64,000 nt of DNA from Zygaena filipendulae (taxonomy: Eukaryota > Arthropoda > Insecta > Lepidoptera > Zygaenidae): contig OU015653.1 in the NCBI GenBank assembly GCA_907165275.2, positions 9,268,001 to 9,332,000 on the forward strand. The letters run 5' to 3'. The stretch's first letter is position 1. Each line of letters opens with the position of its first letter. This document shows positions 21,971 to 33,934 of this stretch, in pieces. The notes beneath the pieces were generated by a model. The model was not told the origin of the DNA, searched no databases, and saw only the letters and a program-made list of their open reading frames with translations. Both the position numbers and the translations under genes were made by a program.

Positions 21971-22904
21971 ACTGTCTGTTATATTATGATAAAAGGGGGG
22001 ATGGGGATAAAAGTTACAAGTTTTATATTTTTTTTATTGTTTGCGTATTAATACTAGCTTACATGCCCAATTTTAGCTTTCTAGGACATTAGAAAATACC
22101 CTAAAAATTTTGAAGATCATCAGGGAGTCAGTGACGAAATTTAGGGTTTTTTTTTAGATATCAATAAAATATAAAGTATAAGAGCTATACAATTAAAACT
22201 TTATATGTATTGTTTGATAAGTTTACCATTGACAAGATATCCCGAGAATTTTGTTTATCTGGTATTATCCAAACCCAAGTTTTAAGGGCTCAAAAAACGA
22301 CGAAGCGCTTCGAGAAAAGATAGGTAGTGCTCCCGCTTCGCTTGGCTCGTCTTGCCGGGGGCACTACCGTGCCCCCAGATATTGTGGTTCTATATTAAAA
22401 TACTTATGTTACATTTCATGATTCTCGATGAAGACATTAATTGTCTATTTGGTTTGGGTCACAAGACATAATAGAGACAAAACTCTTTTGTTACATTCAT
22501 GAAAAAGGTTAGCTAAGTTTTTTATGTGCATCAAAGCAAGCTTCTACCATACTCACTCTTCGTAAAACATTACGTCGTGTGCCCCACTTTAGACTAACGG
22601 TACCTACCTACTCTACACGCAAGGTAAACCAAAGCCGCATGTGATCAGCCGCCGTCCGCAATAAAGGTATTTCTGCAAATTAGCTTGTCATATATTATTT
22701 ACTTACCTTTTTACCACAGAAATAGTCATCATATTTCATTAGAAAAAGTAAATTTTCTAAGGATTTTCTCATTTGAGACCAATATTTTTTACTTTACCGC
22801 ATTTGAAGGAGTAAGTGGGTTAAAACCAATTTTTCTTGAATCAAAATCAAAACACTGATGCTACTTACATGCACAGTTAAATATAGGTAATGCTGATAAT
22901 AAAT
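21971..22904. other. intergenic, no gene seen
   Basis: A G+C-rich hairpin-prone patch (GGGGGCACTACCGTGCCCCC) lies at about 22357-22376. Otherwise unassigned. Confidence 0.4.
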
Positions 22905-23139
22905 GGACGCAGATAAGCAATAACATGTTAACCCACAAAATTAAGTTATTGATTCAGAACGATTTATTGAGAGTTAGGGAACGTTTTTAATTATGTGTTT
23001 ACCTTATTACATTGCTTAAATATGTAACTAAATATTGAACATGAAAAATATTGATACAAAATGGCGCTCCTACTTTTAAAACACGATTTGCTCAAAATTT
23101 CTCCAGTGTGGGTTAACACACTATTGCTTATCTATGTCC
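22905..23139 (+). mobile_element. MITE family B, 4-bp target duplication AAAT
   Basis: 235 bp from GGACGCAGATAAGCAATAAC to GCTTATCTATGTCC, flanked by AAAT at 22901-22904 and 23140-23143. Opposite orientation to the copies at 14548 and 40952. Confidence 0.85.
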
Positions 23140-23559
23140 AAATATATTTTATGACGATCTGTGGATATGATAACATCGTCAGGGTTTAAACATATTTTGC
23201 ATTATATCTATATTTCTCTAATATCATCATTAAGGTGTCTATAAGATTTTTGGCAACTACTTATTTTAATTTTTATTATATAAACGGAGTGATTATAATA
23301 TTATCTTTGTTACCTATATAATGACAGCACCGTCTTCTTCTTCTTCTTTAATAATGGCGCCTATAATTATATTTTGCCAATGACAATATTTCTTTAATAA
23401 AAATCTCTTCATCTACTTCTTCAATTATGACGAAACGCCAATGACAATGTTAGATTGTTCCCCAAGTTAAAACATGGCTTTCGATAGAGATTAGCGATTC
23501 TGACAGCTGCTCCAAGACGTGGCGTCGCGTGGGCACGATTCCCGTGTCAAGATAAAAAA
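23140..23559. other. intergenic, no gene seen
   Basis: A short (CTT)n run near 23333-23348 and a locally repeated GCCAATGACAAT. Nothing else. Confidence 0.4.
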
Positions 23560-23725
23560 TCACTACATAATATTATTATAAACAAAGTCCTTCACCGCGT
23601 CTGTCTGCCTACTAGCGATAAACTCAAATACTACTGAACAGATTTTCATATGATTTTCACCAATAGATAGAGTGATTCAGGAGAGGAAAGTTTAGGTAAG
23701 TAAACGATTTTTCAAGGTTTTGTGT
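23560..23725 (+). mobile_element. Lep1-related Helitron, type 5 head, truncated
   Basis: ATTATTATAAACAAAGTCC, CTACTGAACAGATTTTCAT and CACCAATAGATAGAGTGATT match the reverse of the elements at 44698-45570. The tail is missing. Confidence 0.6.
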
Positions 23726-24167
23726 AAATTAATTGGTTGAAAAACGATAATTGTTGCAAGTGACGGATTTAGTACATTCTTCATATCCAAGCCGGTTAGT
23801 TAAGGTCTTTTTAAGAGATTCTTACGTAGAAATGACTTCATAGGTGACCCAAAGGGAATATGACGCAATAAGAGGTACCTACAGGCACGTGCGGGACGTA
23901 TTTCCACATTTCTATTACCAGATATAAATTTTAAATAATATAAGTGCTTATCTACTTACAGTTTCAGGTACCTATACTTACCTACAGTTTCAGTTTTGAT
24001 CAAAAACTCCCAAAACTCCTGTGTACCTACTTACTCAAACGACTTATTATTTCGTTACTCCTCGTTACCTATAGTTATCCATGCCCAATTGAAAAAATTA
24101 AGTACCTAGGTAGGTAAAATTAGCTGTATGGTAGCCATAGTACATAGACCTGGGCCTTTATTCACTA
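23726..24167. other. intergenic, no gene seen
   Basis: Many GGTACCTAC-like motifs typical of such AT-rich insect DNA. No gene. Confidence 0.35.
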
Positions 24168-24372
24168 CTAGCTGTGCCCCGCAGTGTCACCCGCATGAAA
24201 CGTTTTTGTATATGACAACTTTTTTTCCCAACATCCGATTTGAATGAAACAAAGCCTAGGTATATGTAGCTCCAGGTTTAGCTTAATCTACCTGTGAAAA
24301 CCCCATGAAAATGCATTCCGTAGGTTTGGTTGGAGATTATCGCGAACAGACAGACAGACAGCCACAATCCAC
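24168..24372 (-). mobile_element. Lep1-related Helitron, type 4 head, truncated
   Basis: CTAGCTGTGCCCCGCAGTG at the tail, then TATATGTAGCTCCAGG and GAACAGACAGACAGAC. The 5' head is missing. Confidence 0.65.
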
Positions 24373-24489
24373 GTTCTCAGAAAAGTTTCACCTCAAAAAT
24401 TACAACTTTTTTCAATTTACAACGTTTCTTATGGCATACAGAATATTTTGAATAATTGACTTATAATTCATTAACTTAAAAATACCTAT

Positions 24490-24576
24490 TTATTAATTGT
24501 ATATAACGCGTTGGTCCTTTGACTGTAATGTTATATTATGTTATTATGAAATAAATAAATAAATAAATAAATAAAT
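24490..24576 (+). mobile_element. LINE-type 3' tail with (AAAT)n
   Basis: GACTGTAATGTTATATTATG then about seven copies of AAAT. This looks like the 3' end of a non-LTR element. Confidence 0.45.
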
Positions 24577-26367
24577 TTTGGCACCTGAAACGTTTGAGAT
24601 TGTGTTTTTGAGGAGCGCATTTTGGACACGGAATGTGAATAAGGCCCCTGATTAATTTGGGATCGCAGATAATATTTAGCTTTAGTACCTACCTGGAAAA
24701 GTTTATGATGATAATTTTAATCTTAAAATTTTAATCCTTAAGTAATTAATTTTTTTTTGGCTAATTTGAAATACCTACCTACCTATGAAATACTTTATAA
24801 GTTTGTGCAATGAATAATAGGTAAATGAAGAAATATGTTAGTGAAGGCTTAAGTAGATAGGTATCTGTCTACCTCTTGAAAGATCGGGTAGGTACGCAGT
24901 TATAGGTATCATGTTATTATGCATTTGAGTTTTTTTTTTATTGTTTTATTGGAAGCTAACTCTACAGCACTTTAAAAAATCAACTAAACATAAGAATAAC
25001 TCATATTTTATTTAAAATTTAAAATATACCTACCTCACTTTTAAGGTAAATACCTACATACCTTCCTATAAGTGTATCTAGACTAGACAGGAAGCCCTTG
25101 CAAAAGAGACGAATCAGAACTTAATAAATTTTGAAGGCGTGTCCAAATACAATTAATTTCGTGTGCCGAAACCCATTTCAAATTTTGTTCTAAGTACGGA
25201 GAAGTAAGCAGCAATTTGAAAAAGAACACACATTGCCTATAAAAATACAAAAGGCGTTTTTCTATGCCAGATTGTTAATCCACGCCATCTAAAAAATATG
25301 CCTTGTACTAACTGTTAGTATAATATATTATATTGTTTTCGTTATCACAGAAGTGTAGTGGTATGTTTGTATGTAATAAATACCCTTAAAATTATTAAGA
25401 GGACGCTAGGTATTTGCGTTTTCTAAATAAGTAGGTACATCTTTCTTAACTCGTCTGTTCACATGTATAAACATTAGACCACAACAGCTAACCAGTCGCG
25501 GTCCGAGGGGTGAGGGGTCCACGGGGATATGACCCGTCAAAATCCATTTGTTTTATAATATTGTGTGCAATAAAATTGTGCAATAAAGTTAGTTACTCGA
25601 CATATTTTATTATTGTTAGTAACCACCTCCAAAATTTCAGGCTGCGACCGCGCCTGCTGCTAACAAGAATAAATTATAATCATTACGTTTTACAACAGCT
25701 ATCTAGACACGAGGCTGCGTGTCAAGCCAAGTTCAAGCAAAGGAACTGGCTAGCCAGCGCAGAGTGTAATATTACACGAACCACTTGGTGCCAATTTCAC
25801 CCTTCTATAACTCAAAACCTCTTTAACGTAGACACATAAAACTACGTGTGTTTAATCATATCTATAAGGACTGTAGAATCCCAAATTTCATGGAGCTAGC
25901 TCAAACGTTTATAAAGATGTGAAGGTCAAAAAGTCGTAAATTTTAGCACTGACTGACTGACTGACATAATATACTACCTAAATCTAACCTACTTCCAGAT
26001 GACCTAGATGGATGAAATTTGGAATTCAGCTCGATTATTCCGTGCAAGCGTAGAGAAAAATCTAAAAATAAAAAAGAGTCAAAAAATAAGTGGTGTCCCT
26101 TTACAAAAAACTTGTGATACGCGCTAAACAACCGGCCAACGGTGATATTATTACCATGATGATATTATAACCATATTATTATATACAGAACAGAAGTAAA
26201 TCTACATAAAAGCGCTCCCGTGCAACACATAAATATAGGCACCGCTTACGAAAACCGATTTAGTTATTTATTGTTTTATTACATTTATGTTCATCCTGCT
26301 TCTTTCTCAACTATTTTTATACTATAACCACAATCTCATTACCTGCCTAGTTTTCTTTACAAGAAGT
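24577..26367. other. intergenic, no gene seen
   Basis: The longest open frame is 109 codons (25510-25839, plus) in ordinary sequence, with no domain, promoter or splice context. Not called as a gene. Confidence 0.45.
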
Positions 26368-26980
26368 AATGATATCCCACCAAAAACATAAATGTAAAGG
26401 AGGAGAGGAAAAGGAGAGCCAAGTTCAATACAAAAATTATGCTTGGCTGTGGGCTTCGCCGCAAAAAGAACGGAGACCTAAATGAGTGCCAAGTTCTATG
26501 CAAAATTGAAATATGTATTTATAGGAACAAAATAACATTATGAACAAGTATTAAACTCTATTTCTTTGCTTTATTGGATACCTATAACAATTGCTGTTAT
26601 TTAAAAATGTGAGAAAGTAGGTTAGATTTGACTTGGCCAGTTTTTATCAGAATTAAGAATATATATACATGTATGTTTAATAACTTTAAAAAATGACTGA
26701 TGTAATGAAAACTGGCCAAGTCAAATCTAACCTACTTTAAGATCTTACATTTTTAAATAACAGCAATTGTTATAGGTATCCAATAAAGCAAATAAATAGA
26801 GTTTAATACTTGTTCATAATATTATTTTGTTCCTATAAATACATATTTCAATTTTGCATAGAATTTGGCACTCATTTAGATCTCCATTCTTTTTGCGGCA
26901 AAGCCCACAGCCAAGCATAATTTTTGTATTGAACTTGGCTCTCCTTTTTTAAATTTTTGTTTTTGGTGGGTTATATCATT
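26368..26980. mobile_element. foldback element: 613-bp palindrome
   Basis: Arms of about 277 bp (26368-26645 and 26707-26980), near-identical and inverted, flank a loop of about 60 bp. The outer ends read ATGATATCCCACCAAAAAC on both sides; after a short divergent stretch the arms continue with AGGAGAGCCAAGTTC. No coding content. The same terminus appears alone at 21869. Confidence 0.85.
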
Positions 26981-27091
26981 ATACGATAAACTTAATAACA
27001 TATTACGATAAACTTAATAGGCATCTAAGTTTCTTTTTGCGTAGGTATAAACCTTTATTTTATTTAAATATTTGTAGTTAATATTACCACA

Positions 27092-27280
27092 TCTTATGTA
27101 AAAATGAATCCCTATTTATTTCCCTTGGTCACGGCATCACACGTGAACGGCTGGACCAATTTCGTAAATCCTTTTTTTTTGTTTGTTATTGTGAGAAGGA
27201 GTTTTTTTTTTATGAAAGAAGTTTGAATTCCCTGCGAGAATTCCGAAATTCACGTGGGTGAAACTGCGGGAAACCGCTAG
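27092..27280 (+). mobile_element. Lep1-related Helitron, type 2 head
   Basis: TGTAAAAATGAATCCCTATT, TCACGGCATCACACGTGAAC and a tail ending AACCGCTAG. Confidence 0.8.
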
Positions 27281-27450
27281 TAATCAATGATATTATAATA
27301 TTCTAGTAATACTCAGAAGAATAAGCCTAAAAACTATCACTTCGCGAAAAATCAATTCAAAAGAAAAAAATGCATATCTCTAAAAAGGTTTTATCATGTT
27401 CGATATGCAACATTATATCGAAGCTTTCGACCATCGCATTGCGCTGAAGT

Positions 27451-27719
27451 CTTTAACTGATGATAACTTTTTTCCCCTATGTCCTATTTCGATGAAACAA
27501 AACCTATATGTAGCTCCAGGCTAACCTTAATCTACCTATGAAAACCGCATGACAAGATGATAGATGCGGAGATTATCGCGAACAGACAGACAGAAAAGAA
27601 TTTAAAAAACTTTTTTTTTGGGCTTGGTTACTCTTCTTTTATCACTCCTCTCAATTTTAGGTAAAAATATTCAATGTACATAATCGCGGATTCTACCTAC
27701 TCTTTTATTATAGTATTGA
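27451..27719 (-). mobile_element. Lep1-related Helitron, type 4 head, tail lost
   Basis: The 5' head lies at the right (ACTCTTTTATTATAGTATTGA). The GTTACTCTTCTTTTATCACT block and GCGAACAGACAGACAG are present. The CTAG tail is missing. Confidence 0.7.
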
Positions 27720-28462
27720 TTGTAGCATTTGTAGCGTTTCTTAGTTTCCAGCCATGAAGTCTCCAGTAATTTAATAGAACTAGTCAGATGTTATTCTCAT
27801 TACCATTTAAATAACACAACAGGCACGGACATATTGTACCTATTGACTGTGACAACAGGTTATCCTTACTTGTTGATAATATTACACTAAAATATAATAC
27901 AACTGTCAGTAAAGTATAGGGTCAGTACTGTTAGTATTAAAAAGTATCAAAGTATCTAGGACAACTTTTTGACGTGTAGGTATAATAGGGATGTGGCAAT
28001 TGATAATTGTACCTACTAAATATGCAAGATGCACGGGCAGAGACGTAAAAAGGTCCATACAAAATAGCCTGTATACAGGTTTTTTTTAAGGAGGTACCTA
28101 TAGTTTGGCATGTGACAGCAAACAGTCACTAAACACGACGAAATATGTGCCTATAAGTCTTGTAAGAATAACAGCGTTGTCCATTAGCATAAATACGAAT
28201 TTTCTTATAAAAATAATCTTCTTTTTTTCAATATGGCAACTGATGCCTTGGATAGGTAATCACGTTGTAGGCATACTATTCATGCAAAAAAAAAAATGTT
28301 ATTCAATCAAAAAGTTTTATTTTTCTCTTTTAACTAGGAATATTTGCGATCAATCAATAGATGTTGCTTGCGGACGCAGTTTTTTATTATGTATCTATAT
28401 TTTCGAAGGTTCTCATCTGTGGTTTTTTACCTTACAGGAATAATAGCGGTAATTTTGAACAA
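27720..28462. other. intergenic, no gene seen
   Basis: A 112-codon open frame (28105-28443, plus) is hydrophobic and AT-biased, without recognisable motifs. Not called. Confidence 0.4.
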
Positions 28463-28674
28463 TCCTATTATAATAAATACGATCGCTAGTTTGTTTGCGT
28501 ATTTGTGTTTGTTTGTTAGGTACGTTTTCACGCCTTAACTACTCAACCGTTAATCGTGAAATTTTGCATACAAGTTGTCAAGGGTAGTACAAAAATGGAC
28601 ACAGGGTACTTTTATCCCGGACTTCCCGCAGGAACTGCAGGAATTAATGCGTGTAAAACCGTGGCGGACAGATC
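28463..28674 (+). mobile_element. Lep1-type Helitron, diverged
   Basis: TCCTATTATAATAAATACGA head, ACGTTTTCACGCCTTAACTA, GTGAAATTTTGCATACAAG and a decayed tail GTGGCGGACAGATC. Confidence 0.75.
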
Positions 28675-29139
28675 TTTAATCACCCGTCTTGAGATGTCCT
28701 CTGTGACTAAGGTAGGTCACATCATTAAACTAACCTTCACTTTAGCAATTCTTGTATAATAAACAACCGTAAATTGGTTTCTCGGAATCGACTATTTGGA
28801 TAAAATTTATATTTAGATTTTTTTTCCTCGCAAGTATATTAACATGGATGTCATATTATTAGTTTTCAGCAACGAAGTGACTAGTCTAGTTGTATATTTA
28901 CATATTATTTTTAGATAAAAGTTGAATATCATATAAAAAGGTTTTTCAATCGGCGTGCAAATCTCGTAACAAAAAAGAACGTTAGGAAAGATCAATACAT
29001 TTTGCGTTTAGCGGACGATTATTATTCGTCCGTTTAGTGGACAACTAGCAACAGCCTTTCAGCAACAGCGTAAAACTACGTATATAATATTGCTAGCATT
29101 TTTCCGATGGCAATCAAAAATGTCAGAAGAAGCTACACT

Positions 29140-29345
29140 CCCACCAATTTCATCCCTCCTCATGCCCCGTGAAATTTGTTGGTAGCTGAAATCTGACAAG
29201 TTCTGTCAGCTCGCTGTCAACTTTACGACACACACACACACACACAACACGTGTACGTATGTATATAAGCCGGCCGTGTTTACTGTGGAAAATTATGTAC
29301 TTGATCTAGTTCATTTGTATGGAGTCCGCTGACAACAGCGCTGAT
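29140..29345 (+). repeat. dispersed repeat family H, copy 1
   Basis: It shares CACCAATTTCATCCCTCCTC, TGTCAGCTCGCTGTCAACTT, CTAGTTCATTTGTATGGAGT and an ACACGTGTACG block with 54757-54950. An (AC)n microsatellite occupies 29228-29246. Class not identified. Confidence 0.55.
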
Positions 29346-29590
29346 TGCAATCGGAAACAATGGGAATCGGTTAAGCGATTAAATTAAGCACGTTTTGACA
29401 CAACTACCATTTGGACTACTCTGCAGTAGTGTAATTCAAAATAAACATACTTCAAATTGTAGCTGTTTGTATGCTTAGTTAGGTAGGTACGTTAGCAGTG
29501 GTAGGTATTTCCATCTTTTTAGCGTTTAACACAATCGGGTTTTTTGTTTCTCTTTTGAAGGATTTTATTAAAAAGTAATATACCTTAACA

Positions 29591-29876
29591 CGCGATATTA
29601 TATGAAAAAGTGAGATTGTTTGTTTATTTGTTTGTTACGCTTTCACGCCTAAACAGTGTAATCAAACATCATGAAGTTTTGCATACGTAGGTACACATTG
29701 GCAGGAGTAGGTAGGTACCTACAGAAAAAAAAATGCGTAATTTTTATCCCAGAATCCCCACGGGAACTCCGAAATTAACTCGTCTGAAACTACATTTAAT
29801 TTTGCATACCGCACGTTGTCGGGGGTACAGAAAAGGATAGGTACTTTTATAGGGTATTTTTATCCTGGAGTTCCCA
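29591..29876 (+). mobile_element. Lep1-type Helitron, internal dimer, 3' truncated
   Basis: The head is followed by two TTTTGCATAC-to-TTTTATCC units. The copy stops at GGAGTTCCCAT without a tail. Confidence 0.7.
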
Positions 29877-30172
29877 TAATGCCCTTCCAATATACCTAAA
29901 TAACATTTTATATTGGGAGTTTGTATAGAGATACAGATATCTAGTTACTTTTCAGAAGAGCCTAGAAGAAGAGAGAATCGTTTTCGGCTTTTTCAAACAA
30001 AGAAAAAACTTTGAGGGTTTTCAGTTTCTAATTTTTTTAAACAAAATAATGTTATCAGTCAATATAAAAAAGGAAATATTCAAAAGTGATTATATTAGGT
30101 AGGTATACCTACGTAAAAACACAGACCGAACCTAAAACTTAACATCACATACCTACTGCTTTTGTCTTCTTT
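29877..30172. other. 3' flank of the minus-strand gene
   Basis: AT-rich, nothing recognised. Confidence 0.3.
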
Positions 30173-30178
30173 TTTATT
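30173..30178 (-). terminator. poly(A) signal AATAAA
   Basis: AATAAA on the minus strand, 18 bases after the stop codon of the 217-residue gene. Confidence 0.5.
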
Positions 30179-30195
30179 CTTTTTTCGTACCTATT

Positions 30196-30849
30196 TTAGA
30201 TCATGACGAGCCTAACTTTAAGCGGATCAATCTGTAAATCAATTTCGCATATCTGATAGCAGGGCGTCGTTGTCTTTCTTGACGCAACAAATACCATTTT
30301 AGCGTTGCACGAGGGCTTCTCGTTGACGTCGTCATACACAAATCCCAAGTTAAATGACAGACCCGGTGGGATCCTTTTGCACCGCGACAACGTCAGGTTA
30401 ATAAACTTGATCTGTTCCAAATCAGGTATGAGTTTGTATAGTTTAATGTAAACAGGTTCCAACGTAAGGTTTGAGAATTTGACGTGCTGAGTCGTGACAC
30501 TACCTCGCTTGTATTCGATCCGAAACGGATTCGGGTAGGAAACGAGACAGTTCTCGCAGATGTATGAGGCTGTTTTACGTAAAGGACTCGAAAAATATTT
30601 GGAGACTTCTATAAACCTTTCCACTTCAGACTTGAAAGCCTCACGGTTCTCGTACTGCTCCCGAGACTCCTCCATTGGCTCAATCTTAGGTTCCTCTTGA
30701 ATCGGTTGCATGTTGACGACCTCCATTATTGTCTCTTCTGCGATAGGTTGATGAATATTTCTACTGATATCCAAAATTGGTCTCGTTTTTCGGCATGGTG
30801 GTGAATTAGAGCGACCGGTTTTTTCTAAATCTTTATGCTTCTGATTCAT
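30196..30849 (-). CDS. single-exon protein with probable ASH/MSP (Hydin-type) domain
   Basis: 217 residues, intact from ATG to stop in one exon. Residues 1-75 are polar and low-complexity, with several acidic runs (for example EEPKIEPMEE), so probably disordered. Residues from about 95 to the end look like one immunoglobulin-like ASH/MSP beta-sandwich. Alternating hydrophobic strands include HVKFSNLTLEPVYIKLYK, which is the usual 'N-S/L-T-x-x-P-V' strand pair. RIPPGLSFNLGFVYDD is the 'PG-S-x-x-I/L-x-F-x-P/D' turn, and a last strand QICEIDLQIDP closes the fold. No signal peptide or membrane segment is visible. In animals such domains are common in cilia and flagella proteins (Hydin, CFAP families) and centrosomal proteins. 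A role in sperm flagella is inference. No flanking intron is needed, so this could be a retrogene. I do not recognise the exact family. Confidence 0.75.
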   Translation of the reverse strand: MNQKHKDLEKTGRSNSPPCRKTRPILDISRNIHQPIAEETIMEVVNMQPIQEEPKIEPMEESREQYENREAFKSEVERFIEVSKYFSSPLRKTASYICENCLVSYPNPFRIEYKRGSVTTQHVKFSNLTLEPVYIKLYKLIPDLEQIKFINLTLSRCKRIPPGLSFNLGFVYDDVNEKPSCNAKMVFVASRKTTTPCYQICEIDLQIDPLKVRLVMI

Positions 30850-31874
30850 TTTATTAGTTTAAACATAGATAATTTCGTTTCGAAATTTTTTGTGACAGTT
30901 TTTGGCTGGATCAGATCAGTTGAATGTCATAACATGTCATCCATCTCATTTATTACATAATTTTTTTTAAAAATACCTACTACCGATGAAGTAAACATTT
31001 CATAATATAACATAAATTCTCTTTGGATCGCAATAAATATGTAACAAGAGTAATTAAAAACAAAAGTAATAATATATAAAAACTATTTATTTACGTTGTA
31101 ACTAGAATAATATTATTAAAATTATAACCAAGTCAAACATTAAAATAATACGGCAAAGAAGCGTCTTTTTTGTTTGTAGCGATTTTGTTGCTACTAGAAA
31201 CTCAAGTTTCGGTAGTTATAATGTTATTTTTTCTAAGCATATCCTAAAAATCAAGACCTTGGCCAAAAGTAATCATATTCATCACAACTCTATGTTTACT
31301 ACGTCATTTATGTACAATACATTATATAATTTTTACTAAATTTAATATCACACAAAGCTATATCAAGCATATATAGCTTTGTGTTTGTTTGTTATTCGAT
31401 CTCCCTCCATTTAGAGCGGTTTAATAAGTAATATCTACTTATTAAAATTAGCTGGTAAGTACCCGCGAATTCGCTTGCGTTAATGTACAATTTAAAAATC
31501 AATTTCCTATTACAATCCTTTCCAATCCTTTTTAGTTCCGCGAAAGTTTAGTTATACGAAATTTGATGATGATTGGTTGAATAATAGGCGTAACAAACCA
31601 ACAAACACCCTCACATTCGCAATGATTTTTAGCAAGGACTTAATATGTAGGTACTAGCAAAGATAAATGCATATAACCTTTGCTCGTGTTTGAAATAAAA
31701 CTTCTTCGATGTTGTGACGATTAAAGTATGATAAATAAGGCGTTAGTTATACTTAGCGGAAGCTGAATTAGACACATTGCACATTACACGCGTCGTTGTC
31801 TTAAACTGATCCTACATGCATTTTGTTACCCCAATTGTGCTTAGAAAATTTTTACTTCAAAAGCGGCCAAGTGC
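30850..31874. other. 5' flank and intergenic DNA
   Basis: Upstream of the single-exon gene the sequence is AT-rich with no clear TATA box. A palindromic ACAAAGCTATAT/ATATAGCTTTGT hairpin lies at about 31354-31383, and decayed Lep1-like traces at 31380-31625. Confidence 0.4.
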
Positions 31875-32010
31875 GAGTCGGACTCGCCCATGAAGGGTTC
31901 CGTAGCAGCAAGTAACATAATATAAAAGTTTTTGTAGTTCGTTGTAACGATGATGATGACGAATCCATAAGGGTTCCGTTTTTTGCCATTCGGTTACGGA
32001 ACCCTAAAAA
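31875..32010 (+). mobile_element. SINE/LINE-like lepidopteran repeat, internally deleted
   Basis: GCGGCCAAGTGCGAGTCGGA at the start and TTACGGAACCCTAAAAA at the end are the two ends of a common dispersed repeat. The usual middle part is missing. A short fragment (reverse) is at 50964-51003. Confidence 0.55.
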
Positions 32011-32133
32011 GTATTTTCCAAATCGGTGAAGATGTCTTTCTAACGTAACAAAGTTACAAGAAAAAAAAACATACAGTCGAATTGAGAACCTCCTCCTTTT
32101 TTGGAACTCTGATAAAAAGTTCTCATACATTAA

Positions 32134-32370
32134 CCGCCGCACTCAGAGTCGACTTTAATGATTACTTAGTTAAGTATAGATTTTTAAAATAAAACTGCCG
32201 CAATCAGACAAATTTGATAAATTAATGTTAATTGGCATTTAACTAATTAAGTTACATCTCATTAAATGCCAATTAACATTAATTTACTGAACGTCTCTGA
32301 TTGCGGCAGTTTTGTTTTAAAAATCTATACTTAACTAAGTAATCATTAAAGTCGACTTTGAGTGCGGCGG
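32134..32370. mobile_element. Harbinger-like MITE, target duplication TAA
   Basis: 237 bp, almost wholly palindromic: CCGCCGCACTC at one end, GAGTGCGGCGG at the other, with arms of about 100 bp through GATTACTTAGTTAAGTATAG and CTGCCGCAATCAGA. Flanked by TAA on both sides (32131-32133, 32371-32373), as expected of PIF/Harbinger elements. Confidence 0.8.
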
Positions 32371-32646
32371 TAAGTACATTAGATAATAATCGATGACTTT
32401 TCCCCAGCGTAAACGGGAGCACACACAAACAGATAGCTATATGTTTTATTTTATTATATTTAGAGATGGTAAGTATGTATTTACCTACTGGAGCGATCAA
32501 GTAAGTATATTGATTTAATTTAGTCATATTTAATACTAGGTACTCGTATGCATAGTTTATGCACACGTGTAAGGTGGTAGGACCGAGTCTTACAATACCC
32601 ACTACTTAGTATACGTAACTTTATTTTACTAGATGGTAGATACTAG

Positions 32647-33188
32647 TAGCCCGAGATACGGTCGCAAGATTGCTACACCCAATGTAGGTGATCAAACACT
32701 AATTTGTATGTTTAATTATAAATGGGGGAATACATATTTGTCATGGTGCCAGTCAAAATATGGCCGCTGATATTTTTAATTAAAATAATATTAAACAACT
32801 TTAAAAAAAAAATTATACACTACACAGTAGTGTACGTAAAGAACCCAAAAAGTTATGGTTGCCTTGGCGCACTCGGCCGCAACCTATGAGCAGCCAAGTG
32901 TAAACAGGTAGTACTTTGGTACATTTTTACACTCATGATATTGTATATTAATAATTTGTATCCTAAATTAAAGGTTTTTTTTTGTGATTGACAAAATAAA
33001 TTTGCCTGTGTAAAAGTGGCCGCAAATGGGTTGCCAGCTGGTAAGATAAATTAAAGTGAAAGAGAGTTAGCGGGCTAGATCGATTGTCAGACAAAGATGG
33101 TATTTTTTGAAGCTATTGCGCATGAGTCAATTAGTGTTTGATCACCTACATGATGGGTGTAGCAATCTTGCGGCCGGATCTTAGGCTA
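32647..33188. mobile_element. 542-bp non-autonomous DNA transposon
   Basis: The left end TAGCCCGAGATACGGTCGCA and the right end (reversed) TAGCCTAAGATCCGGCCGCA continue inward as inverted copies for about 60 bp, through AGATTGCTACACCCA and GGTGATCAAACACTAATT. The interior is AT-rich without an open frame. Confidence 0.7.
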
Positions 33189-33189
33189 T

Positions 33190-33300
33190 AGCCAATCTCA
33201 ATTGTTGGAGGTATCTTGAAGGCAGAGAATGCCACAATGGCATTAAGTCCGCCTTTTGTACCATATTGTGCAAAAAGTTTAAATAAATAATTAGTTCAGT
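33190..33300 (+). mobile_element. LINE 3' tail
   Basis: GAGAATGCCACAATGGCATT, AAGTCCGCCTTTTGTACC and TTTAAATAAATAA: the best-preserved copy of the tail seen at 2085 and 19795. Confidence 0.55.
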
Positions 33301-33934
33301 ATATTAAAGAAACAAAGATAGAAATGTAAGTATTCAGAATCATAATTTGTTATATAATATCAAACTTATCTAGGGTAGCTGGTAAAGGTAAAATAACAAC
33401 TAATGTCATTGAAAATGTATCTTTCCAAGAATCATCACAAAAAGTTTTATTACGTTACTTTAATGTTTAAACCAACACACGTTTTTCTTTAAATATTTAA
33501 AATTAAAAAAAAAACTTAAATTAATGTAGTATCTACTAATTGGCGGATTCTATCGTTTAGGTATAAATAAACAACGAACGTTACATAGAAAAAATAACGC
33601 GGTTCGCAAAAATTTGTTGAATAAGTAATTGTTTTTTTATTGTGAAATATGGTCTGGCTTTTACAAAATATATCCGGCTATAGAAGAGCTATTATTAGCT
33701 ATTAAAATGGTATATTCTGGTTGTAGGGTAAAATATCCGGCCAAATTAAGCCTGGCAACCCTAAAGTGTCAAAAACATAAATGATACACAACCTTTCTCC
33801 GTTTTCTGAAACCTGTTAGAAACTACATAAGTTATTATTTTTAAAATTAATAATAATATAATAGGGATTTTATTACATAAATATTATTAAAAAAATATTA
33901 CAAAAATAAAACAGGCGATAAAAACAACGGATAA
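33301..33934. other. intergenic, no gene seen
   Basis: AT-rich, no feature. Confidence 0.4.

Noticed and set aside
25510..25839. 109-codon open frame, plus strand
   Set aside because: No domain, ordinary AT-rich composition, no promoter or splice context.
28105..28443. 112-codon hydrophobic open frame
   Set aside because: Composition reflects T-rich DNA; no motif and no start context.
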